A program made the position numbers and the translations under genes. Positions 1 through 6,814 of a DNA stretch of 13,516 bases are shown here, in pieces. Under the pieces are notes generated by a model that was not told where the DNA came from, ran no database searches, and was given only the letters and a program-made list of their open reading frames with translations. The stretch is taken from the NCBI GenBank assembly GCA_047611425.1, contig JBLFWJ010000086.1, forward strand, positions 1 to 13,516. Direction: 5' to 3'. This DNA comes from JBLFWJ01 sp047611425. Lineage in GTDB: Bacteria; Bacteroidota; Bacteroidia; UBA10329. How positions within the stretch are numbered: position 1 is the first letter of the stretch; each line of letters starts with the position of its first letter.

Positions 1-156
1 ATCAAGTACAGCGGCTTAACAAACACTTAGAATAATAAATTAGCAATTCAGCTCACAAAAGCGATAATCGATTTGGGTATCGATGTCAATTCGCAGGAAC
101 AAACACCAATCCGACAGCTTTCGATTGCTTTGAAAAAACTATTGTCAAATAATTAA
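1..156 (+). pseudogene. 3' end of an unidentified gene, apparently frameshifted
   Basis: Seen: frame 3 from the left edge reads ...QVQRLNKHLE and stops at TAA 33-35. Frame 1 is open from 31 to TAA 154-156 but has no ATG, and encodes a coding-like helical segment (LAIQLTKAIIDLGIDV... ending KKLLSNN). Skipping the single T at 33 joins the two parts into one smooth reading, LNKHLENKLAIQLTKAIIDL. This suggests one gene whose 3' end is split by a one-base insertion, or which needs a +1 frameshift. Only about 50 residues are visible and I do not recognise the family. The stop lies 11 nt before the DUF1428 start, so the two genes were probably co-transcribed. Alternatives are a sequencing error, or an upstream gene that truly ends at 35 followed by non-coding sequence. 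Confidence 0.4.
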
Positions 157-167
157 AAAAGGAAAAA

Positions 168-536
168 ATGGCAAATTACATTGACGGATTCGTCCTTCCC
201 ATTCCCCAAATTTATCTGAAGGAATACAAACTTGTAGCTGAAACGGTTGCCAGCATTTGGAAGGAGCATGGCGCACTCGAGTATTTTGAATTCGTAGGTG
301 AAGATTTAAGATTGGATGGCACACGCTCTTTTCCAGAACTTATGGACGCAAAAGAGGATGAGTCTATAGTTTTTGGCTGGGTTGTTTTCGAATCACGCGA
401 AGCCCGGGACCTGGCAAACAAGCTAGTAGCGAATGACCCAAGAATGATCGATTTAATTGCCCCTTTAACTGATCCATCAAGAATGGTTTTTGACGCCACT
501 CGAATGGTATACGAAGGGTTCCAGCAACTCGTATAA
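168..536 (+). CDS. DUF1428 / YbaA-family protein
   Basis: A small cytosolic protein of 122 aa, close to the length of E. coli YbaA (about 117 aa). From memory of that protein it shares the opening YIDGFVLPIP, a central FGWVVFESREARD strand-helix block near residues 69-82, NDPRM near 89-93, and an ending of the type RMVYEGFQ. The family is a ferredoxin-like (dimeric alpha/beta barrel) fold with no established reaction, so no biochemical role is assigned. The start is the ATG at 168. An A-rich, AAGGAA-containing stretch lies 4-9 nt upstream, unusually Shine-Dalgarno-like for this phylum, and there is no earlier in-frame ATG. It follows the broken upstream gene by 11 nt and was probably part of the same transcript. 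The family assignment is firm; the function is unknown. Confidence 0.85.
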   Translation: MANYIDGFVLPIPQIYLKEYKLVAETVASIWKEHGALEYFEFVGEDLRLDGTRSFPELMDAKEDESIVFGWVVFESREARDLANKLVANDPRMIDLIAPLTDPSRMVFDATRMVYEGFQQLV

Positions 537-586
537 TGAAAATCTCAGGTTAGTTAATTCAATACTTATTAATCCCGATAATTCGC

Positions 587-610
587 ACATTTTTCTAAAC
601 GGAAAAATGT
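587..610. other. AT-rich perfect hairpin between DUF1428 and helicase genes
   Basis: ACATTTTTC at 587-595 and GAAAAATGT at 602-610 form a perfect 9-bp inverted repeat around a 6-nt loop (TAAACG). It sits 50 bp after the DUF1428 stop and 51 bp before the helicase start. No T-run follows outside the stem, so it is not a classical terminator. It may be a weak terminator, an mRNA 3'-end stabiliser, or an operator for the helicase gene. Confidence 0.35.
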
Positions 611-661
611 AATACTTAGAATTGCTAAACCAATTTCTTGCATTACATCTAGTTTCGCCAA

Positions 662-1972
662 ATGTCTGTGAAGAAGAATAGAGCTGAAATTCTCAATAAG
701 CTAGGAATTGAAAAGCTAAACCCAATGCAAGAAATGGCCACTAAGGCAATTTCTAGTGGTAATGAAGTTGTATTGCTTTCACCAACTGGATCGGGTAAAA
801 CGCTGGCATTCTTGCTGCCAATTATCGACCAGTTATCTCCTGAGAATGAGGAGGTCCAAGTGATGATTCTTGTTCCAACTCGTGAACTGGCCATTCAAAT
901 TGAACAAGTAGCCCGTGAAATGGGCAGCGGTTATAAGATTGAAACGGTTTATGGTGGCCGTTCTGGAACCAAAGAGAAGCAGGATCTTAAACATAGACCG
1001 GCCATCATTATCGGAACACCCGGGCGCATGGCTGACCATCTTAGAAGAAACGCTTTTGGAGTTAACCAAATAAAGGTTTTAGTTCTTGATGAATTCGATA
1101 AGTCACTTGAGATCGGATTTACAGAAGAAATGAAAGAGATCATCGGAGCCTTGCGGTGGGTGGATAAGAAAATTCTTACCTCCGCAACTCAAGGTGTTGC
1201 CATACCCGAATTCGTGAATCTGGATAACCCTTCAGTACTGAATCATCTTTCAAGTGGAATTCCCAAACTGGAGATTAAGCAGATTTTGTCGTTGAATCAG
1301 CATAAGTCCGAAACGCTGTATCAAACGCTTTGCGGACTTGGTGATCAGAATGGGATTGTGTTCTGTAATTTAAAGGATAGCATCAACGAGGTATCGAATT
1401 TCTTGGATGAAAAAGGCGTGGCGTTTGGAACTTTCCACGGCAATATGGAGCAGGTAGATCGTGAACGATCACTTATTAAATTTAGAAATGGAACACACCG
1501 TATTTTACTTGCTACCGATTTGGCTGCTCGGGGTATCGACATACCTGAGTTGAATTACGTTATTCACTACGAAACACCTGGAAAAGAGCATGAATTCACG
1601 CATCGAAATGGACGCACAGCACGTATGCACGCCAGTGGTGCTGTCTATGTTTTATTATCTAAGCATGAGAGACCGAAAGAGTTCGTAGCCGACCTACCCG
1701 TTGAAGACTCTTTATCTGGAAATCAACTTCCACCAACCGTTTGGACTACAGTGTTCATCTCCGGAGGCCGCAAGGACAAAATATCCAAAGGTGATATTGC
1801 CGGGCTTTTCTTTAAGAAAGGAAACCTAGAAAAACATGAACTCGGAATTATTGAGATCAAAAACGATTGCGCATTTGTGTCTGTCTATTCAAATCGGGTA
1901 AAAGCTCTTTTAACGCAGGTGAATAATCAAAGACTAAAGAAGAAAAAGGTTCGAGTAACCGTATTGGATTGA
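662..1972 (+). CDS. dbpA: DEAD-box ATP-dependent RNA helicase, DbpA type
   Basis: A 436-aa cytosolic RNA helicase; E. coli DbpA acts on 23S rRNA during large-subunit assembly. Seen in order: Q-motif region LNPMQ (19-23), Walker A SPTGSGKT (40-47), PTRELA (72-77), GTPGR (118-122), motif II DEFD (143-146), SAT (174-176), motif IV IVFCN (232-236), motif V TDLAARGID (285-293), and motif VI HRNGRTAR (314-321). Residues 360-436 match the DbpA RNA-binding domain: WTTVFISGGRKDKI, a GD-x-x-G-L segment, and a basic KKKKVRVTVLD end. Motif II is DEFD rather than DEAD and motif VI is HRNGRTAR rather than HRIGRTGR. The ATP-binding and arginine residues are kept, so the enzyme should be active. No clear RBS or strong promoter is visible. 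It is convergent with the deiminase gene, and the 125-bp spacer between them shows no good terminator. Confidence 0.88.
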   Translation: MSVKKNRAEILNKLGIEKLNPMQEMATKAISSGNEVVLLSPTGSGKTLAFLLPIIDQLSPENEEVQVMILVPTRELAIQIEQVAREMGSGYKIETVYGGRSGTKEKQDLKHRPAIIIGTPGRMADHLRRNAFGVNQIKVLVLDEFDKSLEIGFTEEMKEIIGALRWVDKKILTSATQGVAIPEFVNLDNPSVLNHLSSGIPKLEIKQILSLNQHKSETLYQTLCGLGDQNGIVFCNLKDSINEVSNFLDEKGVAFGTFHGNMEQVDRERSLIKFRNGTHRILLATDLAARGIDIPELNYVIHYETPGKEHEFTHRNGRTARMHASGAVYVLLSKHERPKEFVADLPVEDSLSGNQLPPTVWTTVFISGGRKDKISKGDIAGLFFKKGNLEKHELGIIEIKNDCAFVSVYSNRVKALLTQVNNQRLKKKKVRVTVLD

Positions 1973-2097
1973 ATACTCACTTTTTTAACTACGGCCTTCG
2001 GATTTAAACGATTAGAGGCACACGCTGTTTTCAGGTAGCCAAACTCTATCAGATTAGACTATCCAAAACACGTCAAAGTGCTTTAGGTAAATCTAGA

Positions 2098-3816
2098 TCA
2101 ATCAACTACTAATCGCTCTATTCGAGCGCCTGCTTCATTTACGACCCGAAGCATATAGATTCCAGTGGAAAGGTTTAGCTTGTATTGCTGAATGGTTTTT
2201 TGCTGAGTTCCTAGGTCAAGAATGGTTCTTCCGAAAGGATCAATCACTGAAAGCTGCGAGCCGATATCCGATGAATTCAAATCAACTGTGAAAGATCCAT
2301 TTGATGGATTAGGGAAGATTGAAACGGCATTTGCGTGCTGCTCAATTCCTGTAACATTCAGAACGTCAAATTTCCACCAACCCTGTGGTGCAGGCATTGG
2401 ACGAACTTGTTCCTTACCATTATTCGCTTCAGCATGAATATAGTAGAATACCTCATCTCCACCCTGCTGATACGGGATGTGTCCTGTCCAAGTGTTGGTA
2501 GAGGCATTCGTCAACGTCATATTTACAAATGAAAACCCAGCCAACGTGTCTGCAGTATAATACACCTGTGCATCCGAAATATCATCGGCATGTTGCACCA
2601 ATGCATCTACTTGGTAATCCGTTTCTACGTAGTACAAATCATCAAGTGGTTGATGTGAAATCAATAACGGATCGTTGTTTCCTACTGCTTTTGTAATGCA
2701 GTGCAAAGCTCCGCTTGCACCAATAATTTCGTTGCAATCAATACCCACAACTTTATAGCCCGGCAGTGCCTCACGATAAATTCGAAGTGCCGTAGTATCC
2801 CATTCTTCCTCATAAATAGGAACCAGAATAGTGTTGTTTACAAACACGGAATTAGTGTAGGTTCTGTAATCGCCAAAGTTGTCTGGATAGTCTCCACCTT
2901 CTGGCGGCATTGGAATGCGGATGACATCGTACGGTGTACCATAAACAGAATTGAAGTTGTTCAACACATACTGAATGTTGGCCTCAATTTGCGGTCCATC
3001 AGCAACTCCTTGCGGGTATTGTCCTACAAGTAGCGTTTCTTCATCTAATAGCTTCATGTGCATGTCGATATGATGGATTCCATCATATGGAAGCGTTTCC
3101 ATTTTGATATACCGATCAATTCCCATAAAATCTTCCATGATTTGATCAATCTGTGCTTCAGACTTAACTGAAACGTTATAAGGATTACCAGGCTCATTCT
3201 CTTCCAGAATCAACTCGCTGGCAAAGGCAGTTCCGAAACCATCAACCATAAAATTGCCACCTGTATTCACCAAGTCAGTTGGAGATTGGGTGGTTTCATA
3301 CAATGGAATTCCGAGAAGGTCTGAGATTGCTGTTGGGAAAATATCGTCATCTGGCCGTGGACGATTGTAAATCCAATCTACAAATAGTAAATCCTCCACA
3401 TCGTTTTCGTACACGTTCCATTGTCCATAATCACGCATCCAGATGCTATCCGATTCGTCATCAACAAAAACAACATTCGTTGTATTTACTCCACCAGAAC
3501 TCAGATAACTCGTTACAGAATTTTCATTCTCTGTAAGAATGTAAACGGTGCATTCCAACTTGGCATTTCGCACAATTTCTCTAAGAATTGATCTACTCCA
3601 ATTTCCTTCCCATCGGATACAAAGTCCGTCAATCTCCTCCCATTCTGCACTCGTTCTAATTGGCACAGTTGGAGGCGTAGTAAAACCTCTGGAACTGGTA
3701 ATTTCCAATGGAAGCATATGATACTCTTCCGCGGTCATTGCATGAGGCAGAAATTGCGCAAACGCAGTTCCGGAAAAGCCAAATAAAACCAAGGCAATCA
3801 GCTTAAAATTTTTCAT
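2098..3816 (-). CDS. Secreted agmatine/peptidyl-arginine deiminase-family enzyme with T9SS tail
   Basis: A 572-aa precursor of the PAD_porph/agmatine deiminase family, which converts guanidino groups to ureido groups with release of ammonia. Residues 1-20 are a signal peptide (KNFK, a hydrophobic core, then AFA before Q). Catalytic features are WMRDYG (D129), NTGGN (184-188), HHIDMH (H249, D251) and GALHCIT (nucleophile C373). A beta-rich segment follows (about 405-485), then a type A T9SS sorting domain (about 498-572: IFPNPSNGSF ... IYMLRV ... ending LVVD). The reading frame is open back to 3930, but the ATG at 3816 is chosen because it starts the signal peptide and has a perfect -7 element just upstream. 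Porphyromonas PPAD shares this secretion logic, but the substrate here (free agmatine, peptidyl-arginine or other) cannot be told from sequence. Confidence 0.87.
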   Translation of the reverse strand: MKNFKLIALVLFGFSGTAFAQFLPHAMTAEEYHMLPLEITSSRGFTTPPTVPIRTSAEWEEIDGLCIRWEGNWSRSILREIVRNAKLECTVYILTENENSVTSYLSSGGVNTTNVVFVDDESDSIWMRDYGQWNVYENDVEDLLFVDWIYNRPRPDDDIFPTAISDLLGIPLYETTQSPTDLVNTGGNFMVDGFGTAFASELILEENEPGNPYNVSVKSEAQIDQIMEDFMGIDRYIKMETLPYDGIHHIDMHMKLLDEETLLVGQYPQGVADGPQIEANIQYVLNNFNSVYGTPYDVIRIPMPPEGGDYPDNFGDYRTYTNSVFVNNTILVPIYEEEWDTTALRIYREALPGYKVVGIDCNEIIGASGALHCITKAVGNNDPLLISHQPLDDLYYVETDYQVDALVQHADDISDAQVYYTADTLAGFSFVNMTLTNASTNTWTGHIPYQQGGDEVFYYIHAEANNGKEQVRPMPAPQGWWKFDVLNVTGIEQHANAVSIFPNPSNGSFTVDLNSSDIGSQLSVIDPFGRTILDLGTQQKTIQQYKLNLSTGIYMLRVVNEAGARIERLVVD

Positions 3817-3837
3817 CGTTGGTTTGAAATATTGAGC

Positions 3838-3845
3838 CAAAGGTA
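3838..3845 (-). promoter_or_regulatory. Bacteroidota -7 promoter element of the deiminase gene
   Basis: On the minus strand this reads TACCTTTG, a perfect match to the phylum's TAnnTTTG -7 consensus. It lies 21 nt upstream of the ATG at 3816, implying a short leader of roughly 15 nt. It also argues against the longer in-frame start at 3930. No clear -33 TTG is present at the usual distance. Confidence 0.5.
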
Positions 3846-3974
3846 GGGCATCGAAATAATTGAATTGTCGTGACAAGACTGAACTTCTGTTCTCTACGTT
3901 TTTCCAATGGGTATGTTCTCCATGCGGCAACTGTTCGCCTCTTCATTTCCTGTTCATTTCTTTAAAATTATCTG

Positions 3975-4005
3975 TTGCCCGACCGATAGTGATTGTACAC
4001 CTTTG
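3975..4005 (+). promoter_or_regulatory. Candidate promoter of the transaldolase-yciO unit
   Basis: TTG at 3975-3977 is followed after 20 nt by CACCTTTG at 3998-4005, which is one mismatch from TAnnTTTG. The transaldolase ATG is 29 nt downstream. It lies back-to-back with the promoter of the divergent deiminase gene. Confidence 0.4.
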
Positions 4006-4034
4006 CGTGGTACTCGAAAACGTAAACATCAACC

Positions 4035-4688
4035 ATGAAGTTCTTCATTGACACAGCAAACCTCGACCAGATAAAAGAAGCCCAAGACTTAGGTATTCTA
4101 GATGGTGTAACCACCAATCCAAGTTTGATGGCCAAAGAAGGCATCAACGGAGATGACCGAGTAAATCAACATTATGTGGACATCTGCAATATCACGGATG
4201 GAGACGTTAGTGCTGAAGTTATTTCTACGGATTTCGATGGTATGGTAAGAGAAGGTGAAGCATTAGCTGCGCTTCATCGACAGATTGTAGTTAAAATACC
4301 GATGGTTAAGGACGGTATCAAAGCAATCAAGTATTTCACCGATAAAGGAATCAGAACCAACTGTACATTGATTTTCAGTGCTGGTCAAGCTTTACTTGCT
4401 GCCAAAGCTGGTGCTTCATATGTGTCTCCATTCTTAGGAAGACTTGATGATGTAAGTACAGACGGATTGGCATTGATCAGTCAAATCAGATTGATTTTTG
4501 ACAATTACGCTTTTGGAACAGAGATTCTTGCAGCTTCCATTCGTCACCCAATGCATATTATCAGCTGCGCTGAGATTGGTGCAGATGTAGTGACAACACC
4601 GCTTAAGCCGATTCTTGACCTTTTGAATCACCCATTAACCGATAAAGGATTGGCTCAGTTTCTAGCTGATCACGCTGGCAATAAGTAA
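4035..4688 (+). CDS. Small transaldolase (TalC/FSA-type)
   Basis: A 217-aa cytosolic TIM-barrel enzyme of the short transaldolase / fructose-6-phosphate aldolase family, acting in the non-oxidative pentose phosphate pathway. Seen: FIDTANLDQIKE (4-15), VTTNPSL (25-31), Schiff-base lysine K87 in VVKIPM, TLIFSAGQALLAAKAGA (111-127), SPFLGRLDD (131-139), and AASIRHP (166-172). The two residues that separate the activities are transaldolase-like. E61 stands where E. coli FSA has a Gln, and F133 in SPFLGR stands where FSA has Tyr131. I therefore call it transaldolase rather than aldolase, although automated pipelines often name this family fsa. The length is typical. It is followed after 9 nt by the YciO-like gene, so the two are probably co-transcribed. 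Confidence 0.88.
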   Translation: MKFFIDTANLDQIKEAQDLGILDGVTTNPSLMAKEGINGDDRVNQHYVDICNITDGDVSAEVISTDFDGMVREGEALAALHRQIVVKIPMVKDGIKAIKYFTDKGIRTNCTLIFSAGQALLAAKAGASYVSPFLGRLDDVSTDGLALISQIRLIFDNYAFGTEILAASIRHPMHIISCAEIGADVVTTPLKPILDLLNHPLTDKGLAQFLADHAGNK

Positions 4689-4697
4689 ATTAGATTA

Positions 4698-5315
4698 ATG
4701 CTAATAGAGATTCACCCGGATAACCCGCAACCACGAAAAATACAGGAAGTGGTTGACCACCTTAAAAAAGGAGGGGTGATTATCTATCCAACCGATACTG
4801 TATACGGTATAGGTTGCGACATCAATAATAGAAAGGCTGTTGAGCGAATCTGTCAGATCCGGAACATCAATCCGGCAAAGGCAAATTTCTCTTTCATCTG
4901 CTCCGATTTAAGTAACATCAGCGATTACTGTACGGGGATTAATAATCCTACATTTAAGTTGATGAAGCGGCTCCTTCCTGGACCGTACACCTTTATTCTT
5001 GCGGCCAAAAACACGGTTCCAAAGTTATTTCAAAGCAAGAAGAAAACGGTAGGAATAAGAGTTCCAGATAACTTGATACCAAAAATGATTGTGGAATTGC
5101 TTGGCAATCCAATCATGACCGCTTCTGTTCACGATGCAGACGAAATTCTGGAATATACGGTGGATCCCAGTTTAATTCACGAGCGATACGAAAATCAGGT
5201 AGATCTGGTAATTGATGGTGGGCCAGGAGGAATGGAGGGTTCAACGGTTATTGATTGCTCCAAAGGCGATATCGAAGTCCTTCGAGAAGGCAAAGGTTCT
5301 ATCGAAGATCTATAA
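4698..5315 (+). CDS. YrdC/Sua5-fold protein, YciO subfamily
   Basis: A 205-aa single-domain protein of the YrdC/Sua5 nucleotide-binding fold. It aligns throughout with E. coli YciO (about 206 aa): IHPDNPQPR near the start, GGVIIYPTDTVYGIGC (25-40), ERICQIR (49-55), PGPYTFIL (94-101), VGIRVP (118-123), QVDLVIDGG (167-175), and a final VLREGKGSI. TsaC/Sua5 enzymes make threonylcarbamoyl-AMP for tRNA t6A modification and carry a conserved STSAN-like motif. Here the corresponding segment is MTASVHDADE (140-149), as in YciO, so a t6A role should not be assumed. It is downstream of the transaldolase gene in the same transcript. The fold is certain; the reaction is unresolved. Confidence 0.85.
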   Translation: MLIEIHPDNPQPRKIQEVVDHLKKGGVIIYPTDTVYGIGCDINNRKAVERICQIRNINPAKANFSFICSDLSNISDYCTGINNPTFKLMKRLLPGPYTFILAAKNTVPKLFQSKKKTVGIRVPDNLIPKMIVELLGNPIMTASVHDADEILEYTVDPSLIHERYENQVDLVIDGGPGGMEGSTVIDCSKGDIEVLREGKGSIEDL

Positions 5316-5430
5316 TTGTCGTTTGTCGATTCATCGACCTATCTCTTCGTTTCCAGTGTAAGACAAGCGACTCGTCTAATATTCCCACCCTTTCATCCAA
5401 AGCGTCCGTAGAACCCATCATAAATACTTG

Positions 5431-6795
5431 ATGATGCGCCACTTGATTTTTATAATAATGACCACCTTTGGTCAGATTGCCCTTGCTCAGGATGTTGTGA
5501 TGATGGACGGCAATAACCCAAAAGATGATGCTGTTTACCTGAAAACGGTAAATGGCAACAGCACCCTTGTGGACGGTCACGGTCATACGATCAATGCACA
5601 TCCTGTATTTAGCACGGACATCAGCGAGCGAATTAGCCGCGGCTGGGCGAAGAGAGTGGATCGAGGGGGAGAACGCTCTACAAGCCGCGGAGCTGATGCA
5701 GGCCCTGTTTTTAACTTAACGTATTTAGATGTTGTAAACAGTACTGGAAAAGGTTTTTCTGACCCTCAAAAAGGAGCCCAGAGAAGAGCTTCTTTAGAAG
5801 CTGCTTTTCAATACTTTTCTGAATCGATCGATAATGATGGAGAAGTTGACATTGAAATTCGGGAGTCTTTTGAAGGTTCGCCTACTTCCAATCCATTCGC
5901 ATTTGCTGCATCGTATTATTTCGGATCTGTAGGGTTTAACAGGTCATTCACTCAGCAACACATAATAACTGGCAGCGATCCTTATCCTGACTTTCCTGAC
6001 GGATACATCCAGTTCAATTTTCATTCTGGAATGAACTATCATTATAGCAAGCATGATATGCCTGGCGAAAATCAGTTTGATTTTTACACCATTGCTCTAC
6101 ACGAGATTATGCACCTAGTTGGATTTACTTCCTACTTAGATGGTCAAGGAAATTCTGCTGCTTCGCCCGGTGTATTCACCGAGTTTGATGGATTACTTAG
6201 AGATATTAATAAGGAACCGTTGATTACCGTAACTGGAAGTGGACAAAGTGCCCAAGTAGTTGGACCCGTTGCAACCCAATTGACGAATAGTCAAGTATGG
6301 TCTGAGTTGGAAACAGGAGGTCATGCTCCGGTTTATTCGCCAGAATATTTTACAGGATCAAGTTGCGACCACTTCGATAATTCAAGAGGAACCGGCAACT
6401 ACGTAATGCACCCTTCATTGTCACGGGGTAATGCCTTTAAATTATTGGATGCAGAAGAGGTGACAGCTTTAACCGGTCTGGGATACCAGATGGACATGAG
6501 CGTTGCTACTGGATTACGAGATGATGGTCCACTAGAAGAAATTGGTAACCTCTACCCTAACCCAGCTCGAAAAGGAAATGGTATTGAAATAAACGTTGGT
6601 CAGCAATCGGGAGAAGAAGTTCTTGTAATCGTATTCGATATGTTGGGAAGAGAATCTTACTCCAAGATTGTAGTGCAAAACCAGAAAGGCCCAATTATGG
6701 CCATTGATCCTTACAACAACCTTTCTGCTGGAATGTACATCGTAATCGGTTCTACCGATGATGAGCTGTTCAACCAGAAACTGGTTATCCGATAG
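5431..6795 (+). CDS. Secreted leishmanolysin-like zinc metalloprotease with T9SS tail
   Basis: A 454-aa precursor. Residues 1-20 form a signal peptide ending ALA before Q. The zinc motif HEIMHLVGF (224-232) provides H224, E225 and H228. The eleventh position is Ser, so this is not the short metzincin HExxHxxGxxH. Instead a spaced third ligand is likely H314 in CDHFD, followed by a Met-turn YVMHP (M326), the arrangement of M8 leishmanolysin-type enzymes. EFDGLL after the motif and GSSCDHFD match bacterial relatives that carry SSISHWD ... LMEP. Residues about 372-454 are a T9SS sorting domain (NLYPNPAR ... GMYIVIG ... QKLVIR). ATG 5431 is preferred over the in-frame TTG at 5428; ATG 5434 is also possible. 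No promoter is obvious. It is convergent with parC, only 19 bp away. Confidence 0.82.
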   Translation: MMRHLIFIIMTTFGQIALAQDVVMMDGNNPKDDAVYLKTVNGNSTLVDGHGHTINAHPVFSTDISERISRGWAKRVDRGGERSTSRGADAGPVFNLTYLDVVNSTGKGFSDPQKGAQRRASLEAAFQYFSESIDNDGEVDIEIRESFEGSPTSNPFAFAASYYFGSVGFNRSFTQQHIITGSDPYPDFPDGYIQFNFHSGMNYHYSKHDMPGENQFDFYTIALHEIMHLVGFTSYLDGQGNSAASPGVFTEFDGLLRDINKEPLITVTGSGQSAQVVGPVATQLTNSQVWSELETGGHAPVYSPEYFTGSSCDHFDNSRGTGNYVMHPSLSRGNAFKLLDAEEVTALTGLGYQMDMSVATGLRDDGPLEEIGNLYPNPARKGNGIEINVGQQSGEEVLVIVFDMLGRESYSKIVVQNQKGPIMAIDPYNNLSAGMYIVIGSTDDELFNQKLVIR

Positions 6796-6814
6796 TCAAA
6801 TTCTGAATACAGTT

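Noticed and set aside
1973..2097. Search for a bidirectional terminator between the convergent helicase and deiminase genes
   Set aside because: Only short chance repeats such as CAC-GTCAAA-GTG were seen, with no stem plus T-run.
3817..3930. 38-residue N-terminal extension of the deiminase
   Set aside because: It would bury the signal peptide internally, and the perfect -7 promoter element lies inside it.
5325..5338. GTCGAT-TC-ATCGAC inverted repeat after yciO as a terminator
   Set aside because: It has a 2-nt centre, only about 5 usable pairs and no T-run; too weak to annotate.
5428..5430. TTG as start of the metalloprotease gene
   Set aside because: Two ATG codons follow immediately, and no ribosome-binding signal favours TTG.
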